A stretch of DNA of 64,000 nt, from positions 51,453,335 to 51,517,334 of the forward strand of contig NC_086032.1 of the NCBI RefSeq assembly GCF_036323735.1, written 5' to 3'. The first letter of the stretch is position 1. Each line of letters begins with the position of its first letter. The stretch comes from Rattus norvegicus (Eukaryota; Chordata; Mammalia; Rodentia; Muridae). Below, one piece after another: positions 1-10,731 of this stretch. The position numbers and the translations under genes are program-made. Under the pieces are notes generated by a model. It was not told the DNA's origin. It ran no database searches and worked only from the letters and a program-made list of their open reading frames with translations.

Positions 1-703
1 GCTGTAGATACAAGCTTCACCAACAGAATACAAGAGATGGAAGAGAGACTCTCAGGAGCAGAAGATTCCATAGAAATCATTGACTCAACTGTCAAAGATA
101 ATGTAAAGCGGAAAAAGCTACTGGTCCAAAACATATAGGAAATCCAGGACTCAATGAGAAGATCAAACCTAAGGATAATAGGTATAGAAGAGAGTGAAGA
201 CTCCCAGCTCAAAGGACCAGTAAATATCTTCAACAAAATCATAGAAGAAAACTTCCCTATCCTAAAAAAAGAGATACCCATAGGCATACAAGAAGCCTAC
301 AGAACTCCAAATAGATTGGACCAGAAAAGCAACACCGCCAGTCACATAATAGTCAAAACATCAAACGCACAAAATAAAGAAAGAATATTAAAGGCAGTAA
401 GGGAAAAAGGTCAAGTAGCATATAAAGGCAGACCTATCAGAATCCCACCAGTTTTTTCGCCAGAAACTATGAAGGCCAGAAGATCCTGGACTGATGTCAT
501 ACAGATCCTAAAAGAACACAAATGCCAGCCCAGGTTACTGTATCCTGCAAAACTCTCAATTAACATATGGAGAAACCAAGATATTCCATGACAAAACCAA
601 ATTTACACAATATCTTTCTACAAATCCAGCACTACAAAGGATAATAAATGGTAAAGCCCAACATAAGGAGGCAAGCTATACCCTAGAAAAAGCAAGAAAC
701 TAA
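1..703 (+). pseudogene. L1 ORF1 remnant (RNA-binding protein), copy A
   Basis: ORF1 encodes the trimeric RNA-binding chaperone that coats L1 RNA. The visible part runs from the end of the coiled coil through the RRM-like domain (NLRIIGIEESED region) and the C-terminal domain (RPIRIPPVFSPETMKARRSW). It is broken by an in-frame TAG at 136-138 and by loss of two bases near 568, where copy B reads INIDGETK and this copy reads INIWRNQ before stopping. The normal stop is TAA at 701-703. No functional protein is expected. Confidence 0.88.
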
Positions 704-762
704 TCGTCTTGGCAACAAAACAAAGAGAATGAAAGCACACAAACATAATCTCACATACAAAT

Positions 763-3700
763 ATGAATATAACGGGAAGCAATAACCACTATTCCTTAAT
801 ATCTCTCAATATCAATGGCCTCAACTCCCCAATAAAAAGACATAGATTAACAAACTGGATACGCAACGAGGACCCTGCATTCTGCTGCCTACAGGAAACA
901 CACCTCAGAGACAAGGACAGACATTACCTCAGAGTGAAAGGCTGGAAAACAATTTTCCAAGCAAATGGTCAGAAGAAGCAAGCTGGAGTAGCCATTCTAA
1001 TATCAAATAAAATCAATTTTCAACTAAAATTCATCAAAAAAGATAAGGAAGGACACTTCATATTCATCAAAGGAAAAATCCACCAAGATGAACTCTCAAT
1101 CCTAAATATGTATGCCCCAAATAAAGGGGCACCTACATATGTAAAAGAAACCTTACTAAAGCTCAAAACACACATTGCACCTCACACAATAATAGTGGGA
1201 GATTTCAACACCCCACTCTCATCAATGGACAGATCATGGAAACAGAAATTAAACAGAGATGTAGACAGACTAAGAGAAGTCATGAGCCAAATGGACTTAA
1301 GGGATATTTATAGAACATTCTATCCTAAAGCAAAAGGATATACCTTCTTCTCAGCTCCTCATGGTACTTTCTCCAAAATTGACCATATAATTGGTCAAAA
1401 AACGGGCCTCAACAGGTACAGAAAGATAGAAATAATCCCATGCGTGCTATTGGACCACCACGGCCTAAAACTGGTCTTCAATAACAATCAAGGAAGAATG
1501 CCCACATATACTTGGAAATTGAACAATGCTCTACTCAATGATAACCTGGTCAAGGAAGAAATAAAGAAAGAAATTAAAAACTTTTTAGAATTTAATGAAA
1601 ATGAAGGTACAACATACCCAGACTTATGGGACACAATGAAAGCTGTGCTAAGAGGAAAACACATAGCGCTGAGTGCCTACAGAAAGAAACAGGAAAGAGC
1701 ATATATCAGCAGCTTGACAGCACACCTAAAAGCTCTAGAACAAAAAGAAGCAAATACACCCAGGAGGAATAGAAGGCAGGAAATAATCAAACTCAGAGCT
1801 GAAATCAACCAAGTAGAAACAAAAAGGACCATAGAAAGAATCAACAGAACCAAAAGTTGGTTCTTTGGGAAAATCAACAAGATAGATAAACCCTTAGTCA
1901 GACTAATGGGAGGACACAGAGAGTGCGTCCAAATTAACAAAATCAGAAATGAAAAGGGAGACAAAACAACAGATTCAGAGGAAATTCAAAAAATCATCAG
2001 ATCTTACTATAAAAACCTATATTCAACAAAACTTGAAAATCTTCAGGAAATGGATAATTTCCTAGACAGATACCAGGTACCGAAGTTAAATCAGGAACAG
2101 ATAAACCAGTTAAACAACCCCATAACTCCTAAGGAAATAGAAGCAGGCATTAAAGGTCTCCCAACCAAAAAGAGCCCAGGTCCAGACGGGTTTAGTGCAG
2201 AATTCTATCAAACCTTCATAGACGACCTCATACCAATATTATCCAAACTATTCCACAAAATTGAAATAGATGGCGCACTACTGAATTCCTTCTATGAAGC
2301 CACAATTACTCTTATACCTAAACCACACAAAGACACAACAAAGAAAGAGAACTTCAGACCAATTTCCTTATGAATATCGAGGCAAAAATACTCAACAAAA
2401 TGCTGGCAAACCGAATCCAAGAGCACATCAAAACAATCATCCACCATGACCAAGTAGGCTTCATCCCAGGCATGCAGGGATGGTTTAATATATGGAAAAC
2501 CATCAACGTGATCCATTATATAAACAAACTGAAAGAACAAAAACACATGATCATTTCATTAGACGCTGAGAAAGCATTTGACAAAATTCAACACCCCATC
2601 ATGATAAAAGTCCTGGAAAGAATAGGAATTCAAGGACCATACCTGAACATAGTAAAAGCCATATAAAGCAAACCAGTTGCTAACATTAAACTAAATGGAG
2701 AGAAACTTGAAGCAATCCCACTAAAATCAGGGACTAGACAAGGCTCCCCACTCTCTCCCTAATTATTCAATATAGTTCTTGAAGTTCTCGCCAGACCAAT
2801 CAGACAACAAAAGGAGGTCAAGGGGATACAGATCAGAAAATAAGAAGTCAAAATATCACTATTTGCAGATGATATGATAGTATATTTAAGCGATCCCAAA
2901 CGTTCCACCAGAGAACTACTAAAGCTGATAAACAACTTCAGCAAAGTGGCTGGGTATAAAATTAACTCAAATAAATCAGTTGCCTTCCTCTATACAAAAG
3001 AGAAACAAGCCGAGAAAGAAATTAGGGAAACGACACCCTTCATAATAGACCCAAAAATATAAAGTACCTCGGTGTGACTTTAACAAAGCAAGTAAAAGAT
3101 CTGTACAATAAGAACTTCAAGACACTGAAGAAGGAAATTGAAGAAGATCTCAGAAGATGGAAAGATCTCCCATGCTCATGGATTGGCAGGATTAATATAG
3201 TATAAATGGCCATTTTACCAAAAGCAATCTACAGATTCAATGCAATCCCCATCAAAATACCAATCCAATTCTTCAAAGAGTTAGACAGAACAATTTGCAA
3301 ATTCATCTGGAATAACAAAAAACCCAGGATAGCTAAAGCTATCCTCAACAATAAAAGGACTTCAGGGGGAATCACTATCCCTGAACTCAAGCAGTATTAC
3401 AGAGCAATAGTGATAAAAACTGTATGGTATTGGTACAGAGACAGAGAGATAGACAAATGGAATAGAATTGAAGACCCAGAAATGAACCCACACACCTATG
3501 GTCACTTGATTTTTGACAAAGGAGCCAAAACCATCAAATGGAAAAAAGACAGCATTTTCAGCAAATGGTGCTGGTTCAACTGGAGGTCAACATGTAGAAG
3601 AATGAAGATCGATCCATGCTTATCACCCTGTACAAAGCTTAAGTCCAAGTGGATCAAGGACCTCCACATCAAACCAGACACACTCAAACTAATAGAAGAA

Positions 3701-4587
3701 AAACTAGGGAAGCATCTGGAACACATGGGCACTGGAAAAAATTTCCTGAACAAAACACCAATGGCTTATGCTCTAAGATCAAGAATCGACAAATGGGATC
3801 TCACAAAACTGCAAAGCTTCTTTAAGGCAAAGGACACTGTGGTTCGGACAAAACGTCAACCAACAGATTGGGAAAAGATCTTTACCAATCCTACAACAGA
3901 TAGAGGCCTTATATCCAAAATATACAAAGAACTCAAGAAGTTAGACTGCAGGGAAACAAATAACCCTATTAAAAATGGGGTTCAGAGCTAAACAAAGAAT
4001 TCAGAGCTGAGGAATGCCGAATGGCTGAGAAACACCTAAAGAAAATTTCAACATCTTTAGTCATAAGGGAAATGCAAATCAAAACAACCCTGAGATTTCA
4101 CCTCACACCAGTGAGAATGGCTAAGATCAAAAACTCAGGAGACAACACATGCTGGCGAGGATGTGGAGAAAGAGGAACACTCCTCCATTGTTGGTGGGAT
4201 TGCATACTGGTACAACCATTCTGGAAATCAGTCTGGAGGTTCCTCAGAAAATTGGACATTGAACTGCCTGAGGATCCAGCTATACCTCTCTTGGGCATAT
4301 ACCCAAAAGATGCCCCAACATATAAAAAAGACACGTGCTCCACTATGTTCATTGCAGCCTTATTTATAATAGCCAGAAGCTGAAAAGAACCCAGATGCCC
4401 TTCAACAGAGGAATGGATACAGAAAATGTGGTACATCTACACAATGGAATATTACTCAGCTATCAAAAACAACGACTTTATGAAATTCGTAGGCAAATGG
4501 TTGGAACTGGAAAATATCATCCTGAGTGAGCTAACCCAATCACAGAAAGACATACATGTTATGCACTCATTGATAAGTGGCTATTAG
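763..4587 (+). pseudogene. L1 ORF2 (endonuclease/reverse transcriptase), broken, copy A
   Basis: ORF2p nicks target DNA and copies L1 RNA by target-primed reverse transcription. The first 536 residues are open: an AP-endonuclease-like domain with the GDFN catalytic motif at about 1201-1212, then the linker and the start of the polymerase domain. The usual SDH motif reads LDH at 1450-1458. After 2370 the frame is lost by a 1-base deletion in a C run. Later lesions are nonsense codons at 2664-2666, about 2760, about 2841 and about 3203, a deletion near 3055, and a slip to five A at 3971-3975. The C-terminal Cys-rich domain is readable from 4021. A FADD polymerase motif persists near 2866. Not functional. 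Confidence 0.92.
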
Positions 4588-5338
4588 CCCAAATGCTTGA
4601 ATTACCCTAGATGCCTAGAACAAATGAAACTCAAGACAGATGATCAAAATGTGAATGCTTCACTCCTTCTTTAAAAGGGGAACAAGAATACCCTTAGCAG
4701 GGAAGGGAGCGGCAAAGATTAAAACAGAGACTGAAGGAACACCCATTCAGAGCCTGCCCCACATCTGGCCCATACATATACAGCCACCCAATTAGACAAG
4801 ATGGATGAAGCAAAGAAGTGCAGACTGACAGGAGCCGGATGTAGATCGCTCCTGAGAGACACAGCCAGAATACAGCAAATACAGAGGCGAATGCCAGCAG
4901 CAAACCACTGAACTGAGAATAGGACCCCCGTTGAAGGAATCAGAGAAAGAACTGGAAGAGCTTGAAGGGGCTCGAGACCCCATATGTACAACAATGCCAA
5001 GCAACCAGAGCTTCCAGGGACTAAGCCACTACCTAAAGACTATATACATGGACTGACCCTGGACTCTGACCTCATAGGTAGCAATGAATATCCTAGTAAG
5101 AGCACCAGTGGAAGGGGAAGCCCTGGGTCCTGCTAAGACTGAACCCCCAGTGAACTAGACTGGTGGGGGGAGGGCGGCAATGGGGGGAGGGTTGGGAGGG
5201 GAACACCCATAAGGAAGGGAAGGGGGGAGGGGGATGTTTGCCCGGATAACGGGAAAGGGAATAACACTCGAAATGTATATAAGAAATACTCAAGTTAATA
5301 AAAAATAAATAAAATGTAAAAAAAAATAAAAAATAAAA
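4588..5338 (+). other. L1 3'UTR and A-rich tail, copy A
   Basis: Noncoding 3' end of copy A. It contains a long G-rich polypurine tract at about 5161-5235 and ends in a run of A-rich sequence (about 5296-5338) after the terminal AAGTTAATAAA signal region. The same end is seen in copies B, D, E and F. Confidence 0.85.
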
Positions 5339-5787
5339 ACAAAGCTCTACATGAGAGGACTGACAACACTCCTTAGCAGCGAAGGCGATACTGAACACAG
5401 TACATGATAAGTTAAAAAGACAGAAGTGATCAAACCAGAGAGAAAGATTTATAGGAAAGTTTGAACATGGCATCTCCCCTTAACTATTGGGTGTGTCTTC
5501 TTTGATGTGATGTCCCGTATTTTGGTCCTAACATATCCTACCAAGGAGTGTGAAGATATTGTTAAGATGATATCAAAACCAGGAAGTGAATTTGATCCAG
5601 CATTGGCAGAGTGATATAGACAGAAAAGGAAATGGTGAAAGGTTCTGAGTTCCCAGGCAATTTCTTCTAGGATTTGCTTGTCCTAGTGGATTTTAGTAAA
5701 TGACTACTTAAACATCTAGTCTTTAATTTTAACTGCATATATTGGAAACTTAAATCTTATCTTTACTTTCTTAGATTTAAAAAAAAT
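5339..5787. other. Non-repetitive flank, nothing recognised
   Basis: AT-rich sequence between the tail of copy A and an older minus-strand L1 tail. I see no reading frame of note, no SINE and no simple repeat. Confidence 0.5.
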
Positions 5788-6430
5788 TGTATTGGTTGTT
5801 TTATTTATTTACATTTCAAACATTATTCCCTTCCCAGTTTCCCCTCCAAAAATTCCCTAACCCCTCCCCTTCCCATTAGGTGGGTGCTCCCCTTCTGCAC
5901 AGCAACTCCTACCTCAGGGTCTTAGCATTATCCTACCCTGGGTCATGGAGCCTCCACAGGACCAAGGGTCTCCCCTCCCAGTGATCTCCAATAAGGTAAT
6001 CCTCTGCTACATATTCAGCTGGAGCCATGTGTACTCTTTGGTTGTTTGTTTAGTCCCTGGGAGCTCTGGGGGATCTGGTTGTTTGATATTGTTGTTCTTC
6101 CTATAGGTTGCAAACCCCTTCAGCTCCTTCAGTCCTTTACCTAACTTCTACATTGGGGTCCCTGTGATCAGTCTGATGTTTAGTTGGTGCATCCTGCATC
6201 TGAATTGGTCAGCCTCTCAGGAGACAGCTGTATGAGACTCCTGTCAGTAAGCACTTCTTGGCATCAGCAATAGTGTTTGGATTTGGTGTCTGCAAATGGA
6301 CTGGATCCTTAGGTGGGGCTGTCTCTGGATGGCCTTTCCTTCAGCCTCTGCTCTACTCTTTGTCTTTGCATTTCCTTTAAATAGGAGGAATTTTGGACTA
6401 ATAATTTTGAGGTGGGTGGGTGGCCCTGTC
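5788..6430 (-). mobile_element. Old 5'-truncated L1 (Lx-like) 3'UTR fragment
   Basis: The plus strand begins with a T-rich stretch and TTTATTTACATTTCAAAC, then ATTATTCCCTTCCCAGTTTCC, the hallmark reverse complement of a rodent L1 3' end. It continues through the AGGACCAAGGGTCTC and CCTCTGCTAC blocks to GGTGGGTGGCCCTGTC near 6420. It is more diverged than copies A, B and F and resembles the older Lx group, but the subfamily is my inference. No ORF2 sequence follows, so it is a short truncated insertion. Confidence 0.8.
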
Positions 6431-6895
6431 ACTCAACTGGATGTTAGAATTTGAACACAAACTTAATTTCATAAGGACAGCAAAATCATCAAGTATGTTT
6501 CAGAATCAGGTGTGGGAGTTGTGCAGCTGTTCTCTTGTTCACTCTTGTCTGTGTGTGGGAGAACCTGTGGTTTACTTCCCACAGGCCTGCCAAGGGCAGC
6601 AGACGTTATCCTTGTAGACCTCAGAGATCTGAACTTCTGTGGAGGTGCTTGGAAGTTGGACAAAACTCAGAAATAATTGTAACGAGCAGGTTTCTTCTCC
6701 TACACTAAGTGGATTGATCGTGGTCATCAGGTTATTGAGGAAGCATAATTAATTGGTTATTGGGATCCTGTCCATTTTCTTTTCTCCAATAGTGCACCTG
6801 CTGTCTTGGTCAAGGACTCTATATAAAGAAAGAGATAATTGAGGAGACTGAATTTCTTCAGGTACAGGCAAGGGTTATCTACCTATCTACCAATC
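6431..6895. other. Unassigned sequence
   Basis: Mixed-composition sequence next to an old L1 tail. A short frame at 6420-6617 has no recognisable product. It could be further upstream sequence of the same old L1 or unrelated unique DNA; I cannot assign it. Confidence 0.4.
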
Positions 6896-6939
<44 letters not shown>

Positions 6940-6941
6940 TC
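6896..6941. repeat. (TATC)n microsatellite
   Basis: About eleven uninterrupted copies of the tetranucleotide TATC, with imperfect copies just upstream from about 6880. Confidence 0.95.
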
Positions 6942-7736
6942 ATTTATTAATTATATTAATTTTGATAGAGGAAACTGACCTTGAATTCACACCCATCCTC
7001 TTCCATAGCTTGGATTATAGGCCCAACCCACTACATGAAGTTAGTTCTGATTTCTGACTGGCATAAGCTTTGAAATATATTATTGTAATATGATATATGC
7101 ATGTGATATGCAACCCATTCAAGGTAATTTGTCTTCTATTGCCTTATTTTTCTTTCTCTCTCTGTGCTATGAAGCTTCAACATTTTCTCCTCTAGATATT
7201 TTTAGATATATAACTATCTACTGCAGTGTTATGGGGTTTCCTTTCTTGTGCTGTGCAACAGTGGGACAGCTTCCTTTGCATCAAGAATACACTGTCTACT
7301 GCTTTTCCCTCTACTCTTGTTATTTCCAAGCTCCAGAGGTTTTGGTTACACCCTCAGCATCTTTAATAGTTTGTGTATTTTAAGCTGCAGTACTATACTA
7401 GACATAGAACAGAGATCATAAACAGTTGCTGAACAGGTGAATTAGTTAAAGAGTGTTACAGAGTTGAAATATACGGACCATTTCTAAAATTACGTGCAGC
7501 TTTCTTTCTAACTGTAATTGCTGAATTTTCAATTAATTATTTCAACTGTATATAAAATATTAACTAGAAATTCTTTAGAAGTGGTGGAATTATTTTTATA
7601 GATATTTTAGTATTACTTGTATAACATGAAGAAAAATAAGAAAATAGTATCATTCTTCAATTGATGTCAATACATTAGTCTGGGGATTGTGCTTGTGGTA
7701 GGGGATGAGTCAGTACCTTAAAGGATGGGGAATAGA
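6942..7736. other. AT-rich unique-looking sequence
   Basis: No recognisable gene. A 97-residue frame at 7090-7383 is hydrophobic and aromatic-rich in a T-rich strand, as random AT-rich DNA gives; I do not call it a gene. Confidence 0.45.
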
Positions 7737-7745
7737 TTCTATATT
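7737..7745. repeat. Left target-site duplication of the 7746-8533 L1
   Basis: TTCTATATT here matches 8534-8542 exactly, flanking the 5'-truncated L1 on both sides. Confidence 0.65.
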
Positions 7746-8533
7746 TTCTTTTTTTATCTTTATTAACTTGAGTATTTCTTATTTACATTTCGATTGTTAT
7801 TCCCCTTCCCGTTTTCCTGGCCAACATCCCCCTAGCCCCTCCCCCTCCCCTTCTATATAGGTTTTCCCTCCCCATCCTCCCCCCATTACCCCCTCCCCCC
7901 AACAGTCACTTTCACTAGGTGTTCAGTCTTGGCAGGACCAAGGGCTTTCCCTTCCACTGGTGCTCTTACTGGGCTACTCATTGCTACCTATGAGGTTGGG
8001 GCCGAGGGTCAGTCTATGTATAGTCTTTGGGTAGTGGCTTAGTCCCTGGAAGCTCTGGTTGGTTGGCATTGTTGTTCATATGGGGTCTCGAGCCACTTCA
8101 AGCTCTTCCAGTCCTTTCTCTGATTCCTTCAATGGGGGTCCCATTCTCAGTTCAGTGGTTTGCTACTGGCATTCGCATATGCATTTGCTGTATTCTGGGT
8201 GTGTCTCTCAGGAGAGATCTACATCTGGTTCCTGTCAGCCTGCACTTCTTTGCTTCATCCATCTTGTCTAGTTTGGTGGCTGTATATGTATGGGTCATAT
8301 GTGGGGCAGGCTCTGAATGGGTGTTCCTTCAGCCTCTGTTCTAAACTTTGCTTCCCTATTCCTTCCCAAGCATATTCTTGATCCCGTTTTAAAGAAGGAG
8401 TGAAGCATTCACATCTTGGTCATCCTTCTTGAGTTTCATGTGTTCTGTGCATCTAGGGTAATTCAAGCATTTGGGCTAATAGCCACTTACCAATGAGTGC
8501 ATAACATGTGTGTTTTTCTGTGATTGAGTTACC
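7746..8533 (-). mobile_element. 5'-truncated L1, 3'UTR plus last ORF2 codons
   Basis: Reverse complement of an L1 3' end. It starts with a T-rich tail and the TTATTAACTTGAGTATTTC block, runs through the C-rich complement of the polypurine tract (about 7830-7905), the GGTCTCGAGCC block near 8085 and the ORF2 end region (CTAATAGCCACTTAC near 8480), and stops at 8533. It is flanked by TTCTATATT. Typical product of incomplete target-primed reverse transcription. Confidence 0.92.
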
Positions 8534-8542
8534 TTCTATATT
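8534..8542. repeat. Right target-site duplication of the 7746-8533 L1
   Basis: Second exact copy of TTCTATATT. Confidence 0.65.
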
Positions 8543-8685
8543 ATTCAATTTGGGAATTTTGCATTTTACTTCTCCTGGAAAATTTTTATTTTATTACTTT
8601 AGTGTAGCACACTTCTATATTCTTCACTCTTGTATGTTGGTATCATTGAAGGTGATTTAAATTCTAAACTGAAGGATCAATCAAT

Positions 8686-8700
8686 TAAATAGTTGAAATC
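8686..8700. repeat. Left target-site duplication of L1 copy B
   Basis: TAAATAGTTGAAATC, 15 bases, identical to 15290-15304. It directly precedes the first base of the 5'UTR. Confidence 0.93.
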
Positions 8701-8701
8701 G

Positions 8702-8800
8702 GCAGAGAGCCCCTGGGCAGCACCCCACGAGCGAACCTGAGCCTCGGGACGACAGGTAAGACCAAATTTTCTGCTGCAAGAAAGCTGCCTGGTGAGCTTG
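8702..8800 (+). repeat. Monomer segment, first copy
   Basis: About 100 bases nearly identical to 9307-9405; differences are scattered substitutions. It marks the left edge of the promoter monomer. Confidence 0.85.
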
Positions 8801-9306
8801 GGACACACGGAAGCAGAATTTCTCTAGGACCGGGCACGTTCTGTGTTTACCGGAAGTCCCACACCCAAGGATCCCGGCCCGCAGCAGCTCTCTGCTCCCA
8901 GACCCGGTGAGAGAGAGACCCAACCGCCTGGTCAGGTGGGCACTCCTGAGGCTGCAGAGCAGAAGAGACCACCAACACTGCTCACCCCTGCCCACATCCC
9001 TGGCCCAAGAGGAAACTGTATAAGGCCTCTGGGCTCCCGTGGGGGAGGGCCCAGGAGCAGCAGGACCCCTGCCAGAGACACCGCCGGACCCTGAAGGAAA
9101 CAGACCGGATAAACAGTTCTCTGAACCCAAATCCCATGGGAGGGAGAGCTAAACCTTCAGAGAGGCAGACAAGCCTGGGAAACCAGAAGAGACTGCTCCC
9201 TGCACACACATCTCGGACGCCAGAGGAAAAAGCCAAAGACCATCTGGAACCCCGGTGCACTGAAGCTCCCGGAAGGGGCGGCACAGGTCTTCCTGGTTGC
9301 TGCCGC

Positions 9307-9405
9307 TGCAGAGAGCCCCTGGGCAGCACCCCACGAGCGAACCTGAGGCTCAGGACCACAGGTAAGAACAAATTTTCTGCTGCAAGAAAGCTGCCTGGTG
9401 AACTC
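9307..9405 (+). repeat. Monomer segment, second copy
   Basis: Near-repeat of 8702-8800. After 9405 the two diverge, so the second monomer is partial or joins the unique part of the 5'UTR here. Confidence 0.85.
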
Positions 9406-9646
9406 AAGACACAGGCCCACAGGAACAGCTGAAGACCTGTAGAGAGGAAAAACTACACGCCCGAAAGCAGAACACTCTGTCCCCATAACTGACTGAAAGA
9501 GAAGAAAACAGGTCTACAGCACTCCTGACACACAGGCTTATAGGACAGTCTAGCCACTGTTAGAAATAGCAGAACAAAGTAACACTAGAGATAATCTGCT
9601 GGCGAGAGGCAAGCGCAGGAACCCAAGGAACAGAAACCAAGACTAC

Positions 9647-10672
9647 ATGCCATCATCGGAGCCCAATTCTCCCACCAAAACAAACATGGAATGTCCAAAC
9701 ACACCAGAAAAGCAAGATCTAGTTTCAAAATCATATTTGATCATGATGCTGGAGGACTTCAAGAAAGACATGAACACACTTAGGGAAACACAGGAAAACA
9801 TTAATAAACAAGTAAAAGCCTACAGAGAGGAATCGCAAATATCCCTGAAAGAATTCCAGGAAAACACAATCAAACAGTTGAAGGAATTAAAAATGGAAAT
9901 AGAAGCAATCAAGAAAGAACACATGGAAACAACCCTGGATATAGAAAAACAAAAGAAGAGACAAGGAGCTGTAGATACAAGCTTCACCAACAGAATACAA
10001 GAGATGGAAGAGAGAATCTCAGGAGCAGAAGATTCCATAGAAATCATTGACTCAACTGTCAAAGATAATGTAAAGCAGAAAAAGCTACTGGTCCAAAACA
10101 TACAGGAAATCCAGGACTCAATAAGAAGATCAAACCTAAGGATTATAGGTATAGAAGAGAGTGAAGACTCCCAGCTCAAAGGACCAGTAAATATCTTCAA
10201 CAAAATCATAGAAGAAAACTTCCCTAACCTAAAAAAAGAGATACCCATAGACATACAAGAAGCCTACAGAACTCCAAATAGATTGGACCAGAAAAGAAAC
10301 ACCTCCCGTCACATAATTGTCAAAACATCAAACGCACAAAATAAAGAAAGAATATTAAAAGCAGTAAGGGAAAAAGGTCAAGTAACATATAAAGGGAGAC
10401 CTATCAGAATCACACCAGACTTCTCACCAGAAACTATGAAGGCCAGAAGATCCTGGACTGATGTCATACAGACCCTAAGAGAACACAAATGCCAGCCCAG
10501 GTTACTGTATCCAGCAAAACTCTCAATTAACATTGATGGAGAAACCAAGATATTCCATGACAAAACAAAATTTACAGAATATCTTTCTACAAATCCAGCA
10601 CTACAAAGGATAATAAATGGTAAAGCCCAACATAAGGAGGCAAGCTATACCCTAGAAGAAGCAAGAAACTAA
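9647..10672 (+). CDS. L1 ORF1 protein, canonical start codon lost, copy B
   Basis: ORF1p is a trimeric nucleic-acid chaperone of the L1 ribonucleoprotein. The frame is open for 341 codons from the first ATG. Residues about 28-150 are Lys/Glu/Gln-rich coiled coil, with one 22-residue length-polymorphic unit at 56-77 (9812-9877). The RRM-like domain follows (RSNLRIIGIEESED), then the C-terminal domain with RPIRITPDFSPETMKARRSW and ending in TLEEARN. Copy F shows that the normal start lies 16 codons upstream, at 9599-9601, where this copy has CTG in place of ATG. Translation could begin at that CTG or at 9647, losing the basic N-terminus ARGKRRNP. Expression is unproven. Confidence 0.85.
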   Translation: MPSSEPNSPTKTNMECPNTPEKQDLVSKSYLIMMLEDFKKDMNTLRETQENINKQVKAYREESQISLKEFQENTIKQLKELKMEIEAIKKEHMETTLDIEKQKKRQGAVDTSFTNRIQEMEERISGAEDSIEIIDSTVKDNVKQKKLLVQNIQEIQDSIRRSNLRIIGIEESEDSQLKGPVNIFNKIIEENFPNLKKEIPIDIQEAYRTPNRLDQKRNTSRHIIVKTSNAQNKERILKAVREKGQVTYKGRPIRITPDFSPETMKARRSWTDVIQTLREHKCQPRLLYPAKLSINIDGETKIFHDKTKFTEYLSTNPALQRIINGKAQHKEASYTLEEARN

Positions 10673-10731
10673 TCGTCTTGGCAACAAAACAAAGAGAATG
10701 AAAGCACACAAACATAACCTCACATCCAAAT

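Larger units (their letters stand above)
1..5338 (+). mobile_element. L1 copy A (LINE-1, rat type), entering the window inside ORF1
   Basis: Autonomous-type non-LTR retrotransposon. The first base corresponds to position 9969 of copy B, so the 5'UTR and the start of ORF1 lie outside the window or were never copied; which of these holds cannot be decided here. The order seen is ORF1 remainder, a 59-base spacer, ORF2, a 3'UTR with a G-rich tract, and an A-rich tail ending near 5338. It is close to copy B in sequence, so it is a relatively young copy, but both reading frames are broken. The left flank is missing, so no target-site duplication can be tested. Confidence 0.95.
8701..9598 (+). promoter_or_regulatory. 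L1 5'UTR with tandem monomer promoter, copy B
   Basis: Rat L1 transcription starts in a GC-rich 5'UTR built of about 600-bp monomers. Here the segment from 8702 (GCAGAGAGCCCCTGGGCAGC) to about 8800 recurs at 9307 to about 9405, an offset of 605 bases, giving one monomer plus the start of a second before the sequence changes to the ORF1 leader. CpG-containing, C-rich sequence contrasts sharply with the AT-rich flank. Promoter function is inferred from the family. Confidence 0.85.

Noticed and set aside
8681..9486. Several overlapping frames of 80-150 codons on both strands with Pro/Gly/Arg-rich products
   Set aside because: They are readings of the GC-rich L1 5'UTR and its complement, which lacks stops because of composition; the same frames recur wherever this 5'UTR occurs.
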